Below, one piece after another: positions 1 through 10,900 of a stretch of 64,000 nucleotides of DNA (its first letter is position 1; each line of letters begins with the position of its first letter). Under the pieces are notes generated by a model, which was not told the DNA's origin, did not search any database, and worked only from the letters and a program-made list of their open reading frames with translations. The position numbers and the translations under genes are program-made. The stretch is from Clavaria fumosa (Eukaryota; Basidiomycota; Agaricomycetes; Agaricales; Clavariaceae): positions 62,001 through 126,000 of the forward strand of contig OX637794.1 in the NCBI GenBank assembly GCA_951802425.1. The letters are read 5' to 3'.

Positions 1-790
1 AACTGTCCTTCTTTTTTGCAAATACAACGGGGGCTCCCGTGGGGGATTCAGAAGGGTGGATAAATCCCTTCTGGAGCATGTCATCAATATAGTCATGCAA
101 AACCTTTAATTCCAGCTCAGACATGTTATACAGCAGACCCCAAGGGGCTTTGGTGTCTGGTTCAAGTTGTATCGCATGATCGTAAGTTCGGTGGGGTGGA
201 AGGGTGCGGGCCTCTTCCTTGGAGAAGACATTGGTAAAGTCTGCGTATTGAGGTGGTAGGTTTGCCCTTGCTTCTGGGGGTTCAGAATTGATTAGTGCAG
301 CATTAGCTTGGAGCGAGTCTTCAGGTGCAGGGAAAAAATGATAAACAGCATGCAGAATTATATCCTCACCCACTAGATGGTTGGTGAAGTGGGTGGGATC
401 CAAAATTCGAATTTCGATAGGTGCTGGTTTGGGCAACAGGGCAGCAGAATTTTCCTGTGACCCTGTTCTGTGTAAATTCGTGTTGGGTAAAGTTTTATCA
501 GCAGCAACAACAGTGGGAAAAGGTGGCAAAGGCTCCTCGGGTAGGTTTGCCCAGTCCCATGTGGTGGAGTTCAAAGTTCCCGACATAGCAGAATTGCTAT
601 CAGGCACGGTGGGGTTCAACTCTGACAGTGGATTTCCAGTGGTCCCCGTGGGTAGTCCTGGGCTCAGTGTTGACCAGTCCTTAGGAGCGAGCTCCTTCAG
701 GACCCTGAGTTCATCAGTGGTTGGGTCATGAGACCCTGCAGGCCTTGCTGCATCGGTGGCCACAGTGGGCAAGGGCTTCATCATCAGTGG
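1..790 (-). pseudogene. Ty3/gypsy pol fragment (RT N-terminus), copy A
   Basis: Minus-strand start of a reverse transcriptase domain, cut by the window edge. Read on the minus strand it contains the pre-RT segment with TLPPHRTY, the stretch PWGLLYNMSELELKVL, then HDYIDDMLQKGFIHPSESP and PVVFAKKK, the usual N-terminal RT block of Ty3/gypsy elements. The catalytic YxDD part would lie left of position 1. The same segment recurs at 13517-14332 (copy B). At about position 207 copy A keeps an Arg codon (CGC, in ARTLPP) where copy B has TGC (ACTLPP), a CpG transition. It follows the protease fragment (830-1240) in the normal gag-pro-pol order on the minus strand. Transposon remnant, not a host gene. 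Confidence 0.7.
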
Positions 791-829
791 TCAGGTATCG
801 GAATTGCGGAATTGTATCGAGAGGGTTGG

Positions 830-1240
830 TCAATCGATGTCTGGGTTGTGTTTCCAAAGCCATGACAGTCCGAGTATGACCTTCACATCCGAATGGAGTT
901 GGGTAACATAGAAATGTTCAGTGTGCATTGTGCTGTCCTCAAAGCAGAATTGTTGGTCGGTCACTTGGGTGATCAGTCCTGCGATGGACCCGTCAAATAG
1001 CCTAAGTTGTATAGGGTGGGTTAGTGTTGAATGGAATTTCAAAGGTGTAAAGTCGGGCAAAATGAAACATTCGGTAGCTCCACAATCTACAAGTGTGGGT
1101 ACAGGGGTATTGCTAATTTGCAGAATAACAATGGAAATCAAAAAGGCAGCAGAAGAAATAGATGACAGAACCGTGTATAAGGGGAGTTCATCCATGGTAC
1201 AGGTATCAGTATTGGTATCTATGGCAATATCACAACTCAA
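830..1240 (-). pseudogene. Ty3/gypsy retroviral-type aspartic protease fragment, copy A
   Basis: An open segment of 136 codons with the retropepsin-like block VPTLVDCGATECFILPDF and, near its end, VILGLSWLWKHNPDID, the conserved ILG..WL..HNP block of Ty3/gypsy proteases. The catalytic triplet reads D-C-G rather than the usual D-S-G or D-T-G, in this copy and in copy B (14378-14788). The segment stops at TGA directly after NPDID, where a Trp codon is usual, so this stop may be TGG to TGA; both copies share it. Likely inactive remnant. Confidence 0.75.
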
Positions 1241-1248
1241 GAATCTCC

Positions 1249-2861
1249 CTACATGCCTTGAGATGCTGGAGCATTTCCCAACTTGTCACTGGCCAAGGGC
1301 TCAGCTGCGGTCATGGTAAATGTGAGGGTGGCATGGGCAGCAGACTTGCAGTTAGTGGGGATCAACGGGCATGTATTCGAGAAATGCCCTTGACCCATGC
1401 AATATAAGCAAAGTCCAGCGGCCCGGTGGAGAATGGTCTGCAAGGTGTGGATTTCTCCATCTTTCCCTCCTTCGGCTTCGTTACAGGGGTTGAGGCAGGT
1501 TTGGCCAGAGCGGATGTCATGATGGGGTTGGTTACTGGAATGGGCGCAGGGCGGTTCGAGGATTGGTTGTTGGTGGGTTTCACATTGCGGTCTTTCATCG
1601 GGTTTGACAAATTTCCGCACGATGAGTCGCCGGGTCACTTTCTGTATTGGACAGATGTCGGAAAGCGGCCTTGTTCTTCCTCACATTGCCAGTACTGCTG
1701 CTCGAAGGCCAAAGCTTGTTGACAGAGTCCAGTGAACTCCTGCTCTCGACTCGTGTATTGAAACTGGTCTTTGATGCAGTTGGTGAGCCCCTGGTAAAAG
1801 GCCTTGGCGAGCACGGTGTCATTGTATCCAGTGTAGGGTGCGTGCGAATTGAAGGTGACGATGTATTCTGTGATGCGGGAATTGTTGGGCATCTTCAAAT
1901 TATGCAACACGCTCTTCGAAGTCATATGTGGGGGGGGGTTTCTGAATACCAGAAATAATTCCATGGTGAAGTTATCCCAATTGTCCAACATTGTGGGGGG
2001 CGGTTGCTGGACAAGGTATGGCATCCACCAGGTATTCGCTTGATCTCGGAGATACGACGTGGCGAATAGAACATGATCCCGATCAGTAGCGAATTTCCGT
2101 GGCTTCCCCAGAAACCATGTAATGCACTGCAAGATGAACATTGTTAGCCATGCTGGGTCCTTACCTGTGAAGACATCGGGCTCCTTGAGTTTGGGGCCGT
2201 CGTCTCCAGGTGCCAGGTAGTAGATGTAGTATGGCAGACTGGTGGGCGGATTTCCGATGGGTACCACAGGAGGTACCGCCAGTGGAATTCCTTGCGGAAT
2301 CCCTGGAATCTCGAAAGGTCATGGCAGCAACTGTGGCGGGAGGCTTGGGGTTGGCAGCAGCAGACATCGTGACCCTCATGCTGAGGATGGTGGGTTGACA
2401 CTGGGTATCGGAAAAGGAAGCACTGGTAGCACTCCAGAGTAGTTAGTTGTGAGTAGGGATAGTGGGGGTAGTACTGGTGTAAGTGTATTTCTCAACACAA
2501 GAGCAGGGACTGAGGGTCGAGGCAGTGGAGTAGGGCTTGGAGGCATTGTGGGTGGAGCGGGAGGATACAGGGTTACTGGGACCAAGGGGTTGGAGCTCCC
2601 GGAGGAAACCAAACCTGGTCCGAGCATCATCCCTAACGAAGCGGACACAGAGGCCGGGGTCTGGGGACCCGAAGGTTGTTGGTCGGGTGACCACCCTGCA
2701 AGTCCTAAACTGACTCCACTTGTTTCCCAAGTTTCCCGATGTCAGCTGAACAATGGCAAAGCATGCGTAGTATGTTGGAATTTCGACCCACACATGGTAT
2801 TGCTGATTGTCGATTTGGGACAGCAGTCGGGCGGCGGAATTACATTGGGAGTAGTCATGGT
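1249..2861 (-). pseudogene. Ty3/gypsy gag remnant with CCHC knuckle, copy A
   Basis: Minus-strand gag broken over several frames. The N-terminus is Pro-rich low complexity (2376-2861). The capsid-like core (1635-2267) contains EPDVFTGKDPAWLTMFILQC, WFLGKPRKF and AKAFYQGL, typical retrotransposon gag features. A CCHC zinc knuckle CLYCMGQGHFSNTC lies near 1370-1420 in another frame, so a frameshift separates core and knuckle; copy B shares it, so it predates the duplication. The core ends at TGA (1635-1637). Copy B has CGA at the same codon (KRPGD), a direct CGA to TGA example. Copy A lacks a stretch present in copy B (about 16231-16916). Confidence 0.75.
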
Positions 2862-2967
2862 GTGTGCGGGTGTGTCGGGCGGCCCATAGTGGGGTGTGTT
2901 GGGTTGTGACACCTGCCTGATATGTAAGCCTACCAAATTCTCCTTAATTTAGAGTCCTTAAATGGTA

Positions 2968-4105
2968 TGTTAGGATTACTAGTTAAGGAGCTATGTTGAA
3001 TCTTTCCAAATGTAGTAGATATGCAAATTTGAGTATAAATAGCTGACAGAACCTCACGTTGCAGGCATAATTACATACCCACTTATCGATTACACCATCC
3101 CCCAAGAGGATTAAGCCTATGTCTAGCCCAGCAAGGAGCTAAGGACAAATTTAGTTAAACTAAGGACTAAATCTAGTTGAACTAAATCTAGTAATTGCTG
3201 ACTAAGGACTTAGTCTGGTCAAGTGATCTGGGTACCCAAGGGTACCCAGGCTTTGATTGAGCCGCCCTATGCCGACTCCCTCGGCGTGGTAAGTATTGAG
3301 CAAGTTACAGATATCTTGGTATAGGGTACAAGCTGTTCTACTGTACAATGTACCAGTGTATTCATCAGAGTAAGTAGTGAATAGCTAGCCAAGTACTGAG
3401 AATTAGGTGGAGGTTTATAGAGGTAGAATGGTCTACAAGACCAGGAGAATCCCATGAACTCTGTAGCTTGTTTTTCCCGTTTCTGGTTAGCTGCATATTT
3501 ACTGATCTATTTTGACCTATTTTGACCTATCTACATTGATTTGGCTTAAGCGTACAATACCTATGGAGTGGTCAGTCATTGAGCCATAGTATCAACCTGT
3601 GGAGTGATACCAGGTTGAGGCAGACTATGGGGGTCAATGGCTAAGCCCATGGGATGTTGTGACTTAGGTTACTAACTAATAATAATATCTGCCCAAAACA
3701 ATGCCTTGCTAGCAGTGTTGGTTTCAATACTGTTAGCAGGAAGGTATGGAACTGGAGGGTCTACTAGTCCTGTAGGCCAACTGCATAAGGAATTGAGGAC
3801 CTGTCTGAGTCATCCTGATTCTCAGTGACTCATTTCTGACTGCACCCAGTACCAGATCCATAACAGATGTGCAATGGGGTTCAGGTGGTAGGTATGCATA
3901 AGGTGTGTTAGGGAAGGGCATTGCAAGTACAGCCTGGTGGTTGTGAGTGTCATGTAAGAGCAGGGAAGGTCGGAGAGGCTTCTGGAAGGGGACTGCAGGT
4001 TCCAGAAGTGTGTAAAGGGGCTCGCAAGGTTGTAGAAGGCTGTTGGGAGGTTCATAAGTGTCAGTAGAGTCTGCTTGGGTAAGGGAAAATGAATGGGTCC
4101 TGACA
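2968..4105. repeat. LTR-like region of copy A (boundaries uncertain)
   Basis: Non-coding repeat with LTR character: it begins TGTTAGGA and ends TCCTGACA, an imperfect terminal inverted repeat, with no clear target duplication. A slightly longer alternative, 2905-4134, begins TGTGAC and ends GTCACA. TATA-like motifs lie on the plus strand near 3035 and 4115. The right part (about 3940-4105) resembles the end of the solo LTR at 50867-52330. The counterpart in copy B is 17196-18034, which lacks about 295 bp (A about 3350-3644) between short CAATG repeats. The region could be a composite of nested LTRs; orientation is not settled. Confidence 0.45.
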
Positions 4106-4391
4106 GGCCACTCACATATATATACTGTGTCACAACTGTACAGAGGGGTGGATCCCTCTACATAGAACTACTAGCTCAATATACCATTGAGTCCAGTTCA
4201 TTTGAGGGATAGAAAGTATTACACCTGTGAAGGACAAGGGACCATTACAGTCATAAGAAAAGAAGCCTGAACCCCACTCTCAGTCACCTTCACCCCTCAC
4301 CTTCACCTTCATGAACACTCTTACTCACCCTCACCCACCCCATTTACTCTGTCACTCTCACAATCATCTTCACTCTCACCCTGGCTCACAC
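4106..4391. repeat. Spacer repeat (LTR end/leader-like), copy 1
   Basis: Short repeat following the LTR-like DNA: a TATA-rich start, CTGTACAGAGGGGTGG, GAGGGATAGAAAGTATTACA, then CT-rich TCACCCTCACC sequence. Parts recur after element II (25842-26027), after the duplicated LTR (28272-28457), and, reverse-complemented, next to a decayed gag at 46940-47060. There it ends close to the gag start, so this may be the R-U5 end of an LTR family. Element I is inserted at its right end. No gene seen. Confidence 0.55.
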
Positions 4392-4951
4392 TGTCAGGAT
4401 CCGTTACATAAGCCGCCGTCACTGAATCCACAACGTGCTAGGGACTAGTTACAAGGGCCGAGTATGGGACCACGTGACCCTCCGCAACCTTTGGAGTCAC
4501 CTGCGACCATGCGCCGACACCTATGAGCTCCCGATAAGCGCCGCCACGTGCCCACGCCCACGTTCCTCGACCTTTTCCCACACTTTGCAATTTGTGATGG
4601 AGGCGGATCAGCAATAATCCCTCTGACAGCTCCCATCAAGTAATCTACCCTAATCGGGACTAATCCAGGCCCCTCCACGGCCAGCCAAGCCCATGCTAAG
4701 CATTTCTCTTGTCATTTTCCCCTTATCCGTCCCTTGCCGCTACCTTCTGTATTTGGTATCCCCTTTTCCCTATACTGCCTCCCCTATTCTGCGCAACTCA
4801 GTGCGCATAGCCTCATTCCCCTTTTTATGACTCATCCCCTACACAGCCCCCTTTCCCCAGTATATATAGTACCTTTGTAATGTGTGTAGTTCCCTACATT
4901 GAAATCAAGCTTCTTTCCCCTTCTTGCTTCTGTGAGGGACTCGGACTGACA
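4392..4951 (+). repeat. Element I 5' LTR (560 bp)
   Basis: Starts TGTCAG, ends CTGACA, same length as the 3' LTR (11399-11958). In the first ~180 bp I count nine differences from the 3' LTR; every one is a transition at a CpG site (CG versus TG or CA). The remaining differences I compared follow the same rule. Short direct matches across the U3 and a TATA box near the 3' end are seen. Confidence 0.95.
4861..4905 (+). promoter_or_regulatory. Element I TATA box and putative transcript start / self-primer
   Basis: TATATATAG at 4861-4868 is followed about 30 nt later by ACATTGAAAT (4896-4905). The reverse complement of this 10-mer, ATTTCAATGT, lies directly after the LTR (4954-4963). The spacing fits an RNA whose 5' end begins near 4896 and folds back to prime minus-strand synthesis, as described for fission yeast Tf1. 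The start site is inferred, not observed. Confidence 0.6.
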
Positions 4952-4953
4952 CA

Positions 4954-4963
4954 ATTTCAATGT
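4954..4963 (+). other. Element I putative self-priming primer-binding site
   Basis: ATTTCAATGT starts 2 nt after the 5' LTR and is the exact 10-nt reverse complement of 4896-4905 in the R region. No tRNA-type PBS (TGG...) is visible there. Confidence 0.6.
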
Positions 4964-4970
4964 CCACCCC

Positions 4971-5621
4971 TTGCTACCTCAACCCTGTCAACCCCCGGTC
5001 GGCCTAGCTTTCTCCCTACCCCCTGCCTGTCGTGTGCAACAGAACGACAAGAGAGTCATCCTGGCGTACCCGATGCGTAACGAAGACATAATAGACGAGT
5101 GGCTCATCATGGTCCTAGATTTTGGTGAGGACGAATATTGGGCCCGATACTTTGACACCCACATAAGAACAGAGTTCTACCCGGACACCCCGATGGAATC
5201 CGACGTATCGGAGATGGAAGCTGCAGTACTGAGACTGCGAGAGCTACGCCCTTTCAAACTGTGGATTATTGAGGAGGAGAGATGACTTGCCCCCTATTTC
5301 GCAAGGTTGTACGCACAGGAACAGAGTTGACGACAAGAGAGATTGAGAGAGGCACTGAGAGCTGCCCTACCAGATTCCGCGACCTCAGGCATGAGATCGC
5401 CCATACACAGCACTATTGACATTAACCTCGACGACCTTGAGGACTACGTGAACAGCGACAATGACGAGTCGATGAACGAACCCACGCACATTTCCGTGGC
5501 GATCCAGACAGAGCTTAGCCTCATCGGAATCGAACAATTCCTCATCCATGAGTACCGACCCCTCGCCTTCATCTGTCGTCCCATCAACCCCATCCCCCCC
5601 AGCACCACCAGTTCATACTGA
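4971..5621 (+). pseudogene. Element I upstream ORF preceding gag (ORF0-like)
   Basis: One reading frame of about 217 codons ahead of gag, broken by two TGA codons (5283-5285 and about 5328) that both fit former CGA. The protein is acidic, with DEWLIMVLDFGEDEYWARYF and EAAVLRLRELRPFKLWIIEE, and near its end ISVAIQTELSLIGIEQFLIH. It overlaps the gag start by 74 nt in a different frame. The minus-strand element at 58-60 kb has an ORF in the same place (59235-59792) with a similar end (SVTVQTDNL..), so an upstream ORF seems to be a property of this lineage. Function unknown. Confidence 0.55.
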
Positions 5622-6855
5622 GCCCCCTGTAGACTTCGTGAGTTTAGACGAGCGCCTAGCCCAGCCAGCACCGTCGCCACCACCACCACCACAATCACCT
5701 GCGACTCCAGAACTGGAACCGCGACCCCAACCCGCGAGTCCATTGCCGCCAGAACCCTCGCCGCCGCCCTTGCCCGCACCCGAAATGGCAGACGCTGTCC
5801 CCGCAGCCCCAATGCCGAGGCTGGACCTAGCCATTCCATCTTTTGATGGAAATAAGAAGAATTTCCAGACCTTCCTCAGGTCCCTCCGACTACAGTTCCT
5901 GGGAAACCAGGGGCTCTATGCCAGTGATCTGAACAAGATCCTGTTTGCGCTGAGTAAGATTACAGGAGAAGGATTTGCAGCAGAATGGGTGAACATGCAA
6001 GGTGATGAGATCCTAAATGCTGGAGTAGCTGGGACTTGGGAAGATTTCATCCTGGATCTGCATAGGGCCTTCGATGACCCTAACATCACGGCGACCACCC
6101 TAAATGACATCGCCAAGTTGAAACAGGGAGCGCTAGAAGCTGCGGAGTTTTTCGCTCTATTCGAGACATTGATGCGCAAGGCAGAGTTAGACCCGGTCGA
6201 CAACTCGGATGTGTTAATCCACTGGTTGGAGATGAACCTCAACCGGAGGCTGACCACGCGGGTCTACAATGTCAACCCCATGCCAGTCACCTACGCCCAG
6301 TGGAAGCAACTGGTCGAAATGTTGGATGCCCAACAGAGGAGGCTCGACGCCATTATATGCGAGCAAAACGCCAGCCGCCCCGCCCCTACCCAATTCCAGC
6401 AGTCGCAACCACTCCCTACGCCCCTGCGCTACCCGAACCCGAACCCACCGCGACCCGTGCCTCGCTTCCCCTCTGTTCCGCAGCAGCAGCAATGCACCCC
6501 TGCTCCGCAGATCATGCCCCGTCCCGCTGGTGCCAGTGACAGGATGATCGTGGACCAGACACGGGCTCCTGCGGCTGAACGTCGATGCTTCCGCTGTGGC
6601 CAGGTGGGTCACATCGCCCGAAACTGCCACCTCCCGGACTCACAACCCTATGTCCCGAGGCCGCAGGTTTGTGCGATGGTCCCTGGCCCAGTAGAGGTGG
6701 AAGAATACGAGAACGAACTCACGCTACTCCGCGACAGGCTCGCGATATATGAGAGAGAGAGACAGATGGCTGGTGCCCCGCAGGCCCAGCAACAACAACA
6801 ACAGCTCCCGCCGGCTCCCACCCAGGAGCAGGGTTTTGGAGAAGAGACGCAGTGA
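5548..6855 (+). CDS. gag: Element I Gag polyprotein (CCHC zinc knuckle)
   Basis: Open frame of 435 codons. Residues 1-80 are Pro-rich. A capsid-like domain from about residue 90 contains FDGNKKNFQTFLRSLRLQF, LFALSKITG and AAEFFALFETLMRKAELD. A Pro/Gln-rich linker follows, then the zinc knuckle CFRCGQVGHIARNC (near residue 350), then a Gln-rich tail. Gag forms the virus-like particle and packages element RNA. It is homologous to the gag at 58319-59230, whose start MADAAPAP aligns with internal MADAVPAAP here, so the true start could be the internal Met (about 5785). Intact in this copy although pol is broken. Confidence 0.9.
   Translation: MSTDPSPSSVVPSTPSPPAPPVHTEPPVDFVSLDERLAQPAPSPPPPPQSPATPELEPRPQPASPLPPEPSPPPLPAPEMADAVPAAPMPRLDLAIPSFDGNKKNFQTFLRSLRLQFLGNQGLYASDLNKILFALSKITGEGFAAEWVNMQGDEILNAGVAGTWEDFILDLHRAFDDPNITATTLNDIAKLKQGALEAAEFFALFETLMRKAELDPVDNSDVLIHWLEMNLNRRLTTRVYNVNPMPVTYAQWKQLVEMLDAQQRRLDAIICEQNASRPAPTQFQQSQPLPTPLRYPNPNPPRPVPRFPSVPQQQQCTPAPQIMPRPAGASDRMIVDQTRAPAAERRCFRCGQVGHIARNCHLPDSQPYVPRPQVCAMVPGPVEVEEYENELTLLRDRLAIYERERQMAGAPQAQQQQQQLPPAPTQEQGFGEETQ
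6831..6837 (+). promoter_or_regulatory. Candidate -1 frameshift heptamer GGGTTTT, element I
   Basis: In the gag frame the codons read CAG GGT TTT GGA, so G GGT TTT fits the X XXY YYZ slippery pattern, 15 nt before the gag TGA (6853-6855). A -1 shift here continues without a stop through 6925 and, after removing the nested 980-bp element, into the protease frame. No downstream pseudoknot was worked out. Confidence 0.5.
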
Positions 6856-6925
6856 GTCCGAACTCGCGTCTCTGTAATAGTACAAGCAACGTTCCCACCC
6901 CCACCCCTGTACCCATAGCAAGTAT

Positions 6926-7905
6926 TGGGGACGGGCAATCCCCACTAAGAGCGCGTGACGCTTACATAAGCAAAAATGCGCCTAAGTCCTTGATTTCACT
7001 GACCCAAAGATATTTTACACTCTCCTCAGTCAATTCTGAAGCATTTGGCATGGGATTTTTTGTAAACACAGACTCTTTTATATGTAGATTACAGGAAAAA
7101 TACAGACATAATTCAAAACATCTCCACTCATGTACAATTACAGCAGAAACATAAGGGGTCATGACATAAAACCTTGTACCTATCACAGGGCATACTTCTA
7201 GTCCTCCAGATTGTCTGTCCCTCCAATAACAAAGTCTTCACTTGTGAAAATGGTATAATAGTGCTTACCTAGGTGTTCCAAAGCTCCAAATTCTTCCCCC
7301 CAGGTACACACAGTCCCCTAAGGTGACAGAAGGATGAAATTGGCCTGAAATGCAGAGAAAACAGTAAATTAAATGATAAGATAGGTAAATATGAAGTTTG
7401 GGAGGTTTACTTTGTAGCCTAGATTGCACACAAAGTGCACACAGAGTGTTTGAAAGTGGGGGGAGAATGAGAGCCAGGGAATGAGGCCACAGAAACCTGC
7501 AGGAAACCTTTCAGTGTGTGCGCACAGCCACTGATTACATAAGCGCACAAGTCCGGCAGTGCCAAATCTGTGGGCCTCATAGAGCCTTCTACACACATTT
7601 TGGAATTTACTTCTGCTGAGAGGAAATGTTCAGAAGTATTATTTGAACATTTTGTTCAAGATGGAATTTTTTTAAATGTCTTTGTTGTATAGATAGCAAC
7701 AATATCTCAATAAATAGGGCATTTTTCGAAAATCCATCTTGAACAAAAGTTTTTAAATTTAATTTCAGACATTTTTTACACTCAAAGTTTTTTTGTAGCT
7801 GCTGTGTGGAAGGCTCTATACTGACATGTGTTTTTGGGTCAGAGCCTTAGAGGCAGAATGCTTATATAAGCGTCACGCAGTTTTGGTGGGGGTTGCCCTC
7901 CCCCA
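6926..7905. mobile_element. Nested TIR DNA element (980 bp, non-autonomous) inside element I
   Basis: Flanked by exact 7-bp copies of CAAGTAT (6919-6925 and 7906-7912). The ends are imperfect terminal inverted repeats of about 45 bp; the inner part is nearly exact, GCGTGACGCTTACATAAGC on the left against GCGTGACGCTTATATAAGC read from the right. The interior is AT-rich with no long ORF, so it is non-autonomous. Element plus duplication is 987 bp, a multiple of three, so the pol frame matches on both sides, but internal stops still break it. Superfamily unclear: a 7-bp duplication is not the classical hAT 8 bp. Confidence 0.85.
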
Positions 7906-10900
7906 CAAGTATACCCAAATACACAATCTTGCAACAGAGACATGCTCGGAGCACAAACGAACTTGAGGACAACAGAACGACAAAAGTCGCGGAAGAGAAA
8001 CCAAAGAGGCAGAAGAGAGAGTTGACTTTACTGGCGCACTTTGAAACTCTGACTACGGCTGAATGGGGAGGTGTTAAGGTCCTGATCGACTCAGGATGTA
8101 CCAATTGTTTTATGGACCTGGCCTGGTGTAAGGAACTTGGACTGGAACCCGTCCCGCTACAAAACCCGATCAAAGTGTACAATGTGGACGGCTCAGCAAA
8201 CAAGAACGGACCAATCCGCTACAGCATCGACCTCCTGCTAACGATAGGGGACCACCAGGAATGAATACACTTCTTGCTCGGAGCTGCCAAATCGCACAAG
8301 ATCATCTTGGGGCATGACTGGCTGTCCAAACACAACCCCGAGATCAATTGGCCACTAGGCAAGGTTTCCTTCATGCACTGCCCCACAAGTTGCCACTTTG
8401 ACCCACATCTCACAAGCCCTTGGGCCTATCCTAAAGGCAGTATATGGGACAATGCACTACAGACGACCATAGACATTCGCTTTTTGGACTCTGGAGATAT
8501 GCCCGACTGGCCGTTGCTATATCCAACGGTCTTTAGTGAAGCAAAATGGGATGAGTTACCCAAACCGTGACCTGATTTTGACATCAAGATCGAGTTCCGC
8601 GAGGACCCAGGGCACTTATCCTCCAAACTGTACTCGCTGACTAGGGAGGAAATGACAGAAATGAATAGGTGGATCGACGAGCAGCTGGCTTCAGGAAGGA
8701 TAAGGCCCTCCAAATCCCCCTATGCCAGCCCATTCTTTTTCAAGTGAGAAAAAGGCAAGCTCCGGCCCATCATCGATTACTCATGCCTCAACTCGTTTTT
8801 GATTAAGGATAAGTTTCCATTGCCGTGCATCTGTGATTGTGTAGACAATCTGCGAGGAGCCAGGATCTTTTCCAAGATTGACGCGAAGGGAGGGTTTCCA
8901 TCGATGAGGCTGTGGGAAGGACACCAGGAGAGATGCGCCTTCTTGACATCGCGAGGTTTGTTCGAACCCACGGTAATGTGGTTTGGGCTCCAGAATGCTC
9001 CCACGACCTTCCAGAGATTTATGAACCATATCTTGAGAGAAGAAATTGCCGGCGGACATGTACTCGCGTATATCGATGATGTCATTATCTTCGCGGACGA
9101 CCTCGCGACCCACCGTTTCTGGATGGACCGAGTCCTGCAGAGGTTCCGTGACAATGGACTGTGCCTCCGACTGAGCAAGTGTGAGTTTGAGAAGACAGAG
9201 GTATTCTACCTAGGGCTCAGGCTCTCGCACAACCGACTCGAGCACGACCTGGCCAAGGCGGAAGCAATCCGAAACTGGCCAGAGCCCCGAAATGTCAAGG
9301 AACTCCAATGTTTCCTGGGAATGGTCAACCACCTGCGGAGGTTCATCCCTAATCTGTCCTTGCGAGCCAAACCCCTGTTTAAGCTCACCAGTAACGTCCC
9401 CTGGTGCTGGCAGAGCGAACAGGTCACGGCTTTCCTGGACGTGAAAAGAGCGCTCGTTTCAGCTCCAGTCCTTGCTCTACCCCAGGATACAGGCAGGTGG
9501 AAAGTAGAAACAGACGCTAGTAACCTCGCGACAGGTGGAGTTCTTTCCCAGCAGCAGCCCGACGGGACCTGGAGACCAGTCAACTACATCTCCGAGGCTC
9601 TCACAGCGGCCGAAAAGAATTATGACGTCTATGACAAGGAGCTCCTCGCAGTTATCAGAGCGTTGAGAGAGTGGAGAGCATATCTCATAGGAGTGGATGA
9701 AACCTTCGAGATATGGACCGACCATGCAAACTTGCAATACTTCAGAAAGCCCCAAAAACTGAAGCCATGACAAATACGCTGGTACGGAGAACTCCAGAAC
9801 TTCGACTTCGCGATCAAGTATTGGACTGGTAAAAGCAACACCAAAGCCGATACCCTCTCGCGAAGACCCGACTACAGGGAGACCGCTGAAGAAGATGCTC
9901 CCATCCAGATGTTCCCCCCCGATGTGGATGTACGCACTGGCTTCACATCTGAAATGGAGACGCTCCTCCAGAAGAGGAGCGCAGAACACGTCACCAAGCC
10001 TATGGAAATCGATGACAGCTGGATGCGAGACCGTTTGGGATTGTGGTGGAGAAGTGGCACTGTATGGATACCCCCGGCAGTCCGCGAGGTGGTACTCAAC
10101 TATGAACATGACCTTCCCATTGTGGGACACCTCGGGATTAAGGAGATGAAGGCCGCGATGCTCAAAGCCTACTGGTGGCCTGAGATGGTAAAAGATGTGG
10201 AGAAGTATGTGTCTGGATGCGAAGGCTGTCAGAGAACCAAACCTGACCGAACCAAGCGTGCCGCACCCCTACACCCACGCCCAGTCCAGAACGGTCCATG
10301 GTGGGCGATCAGCTGGGACATAGTAGGGCCGCTGCCACAGTCCCGTGGCTTCGACTCCATCCTTGTGATTGTCAACAAATTCACCAAGCGCATGCTCATC
10401 AAAGCAATTGGTTTTGACTTAACAAGTTTGGGAGCAGCTAGGATCCTCCACGACTGTGTATTCCGGAACCACGGAATCCCCCAGAAGGTCGTCAGCGATC
10501 GTGGCCCACAGTTCATCTCTCGATTCATGAAGGAGTTCTACCGGATGATTGGGATAAAGGCTAATCTGAGCACTGCCTTCCATCCCCAAACTGACGGACA
10601 AATGGAACGGGTGAATCAGGAGATTGAAACCTACCTGCGGGAATACGTCGACCATCTCCAGGATGATTGGGCGGAGTGGTTGAGCACAGCGGAATTCGTG
10701 CTGAATAACCGGGAACATTCCGCGACAGGCTACACGCCCTTCTTCCTGGACTACGGCCGACACCCCTGGAATGGAGGTATACACCCGCGGACAGAGGTGA
10801 ACCCAGCTGCTGATGAGTGGATGGCGAAGTTGGAAGAGTCGCGATGTGCTGCCAAAGAAGCCATGGAGAAAGCTGTGCTGGCAATGAAGAAAAGCTACAA

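Noticed and set aside
381..731. Plus-strand ORF of 116 codons opposite the RT/protease linker
   Set aside because: Antisense shadow of the decayed pol; recurs only because the block is duplicated.
2905..4134. LTR with perfect TGTGAC/GTCACA ends
   Set aside because: Sequence similarity to 46940-47060 continues across the right end, so this end is probably not a true LTR boundary; reported only as an alternative.
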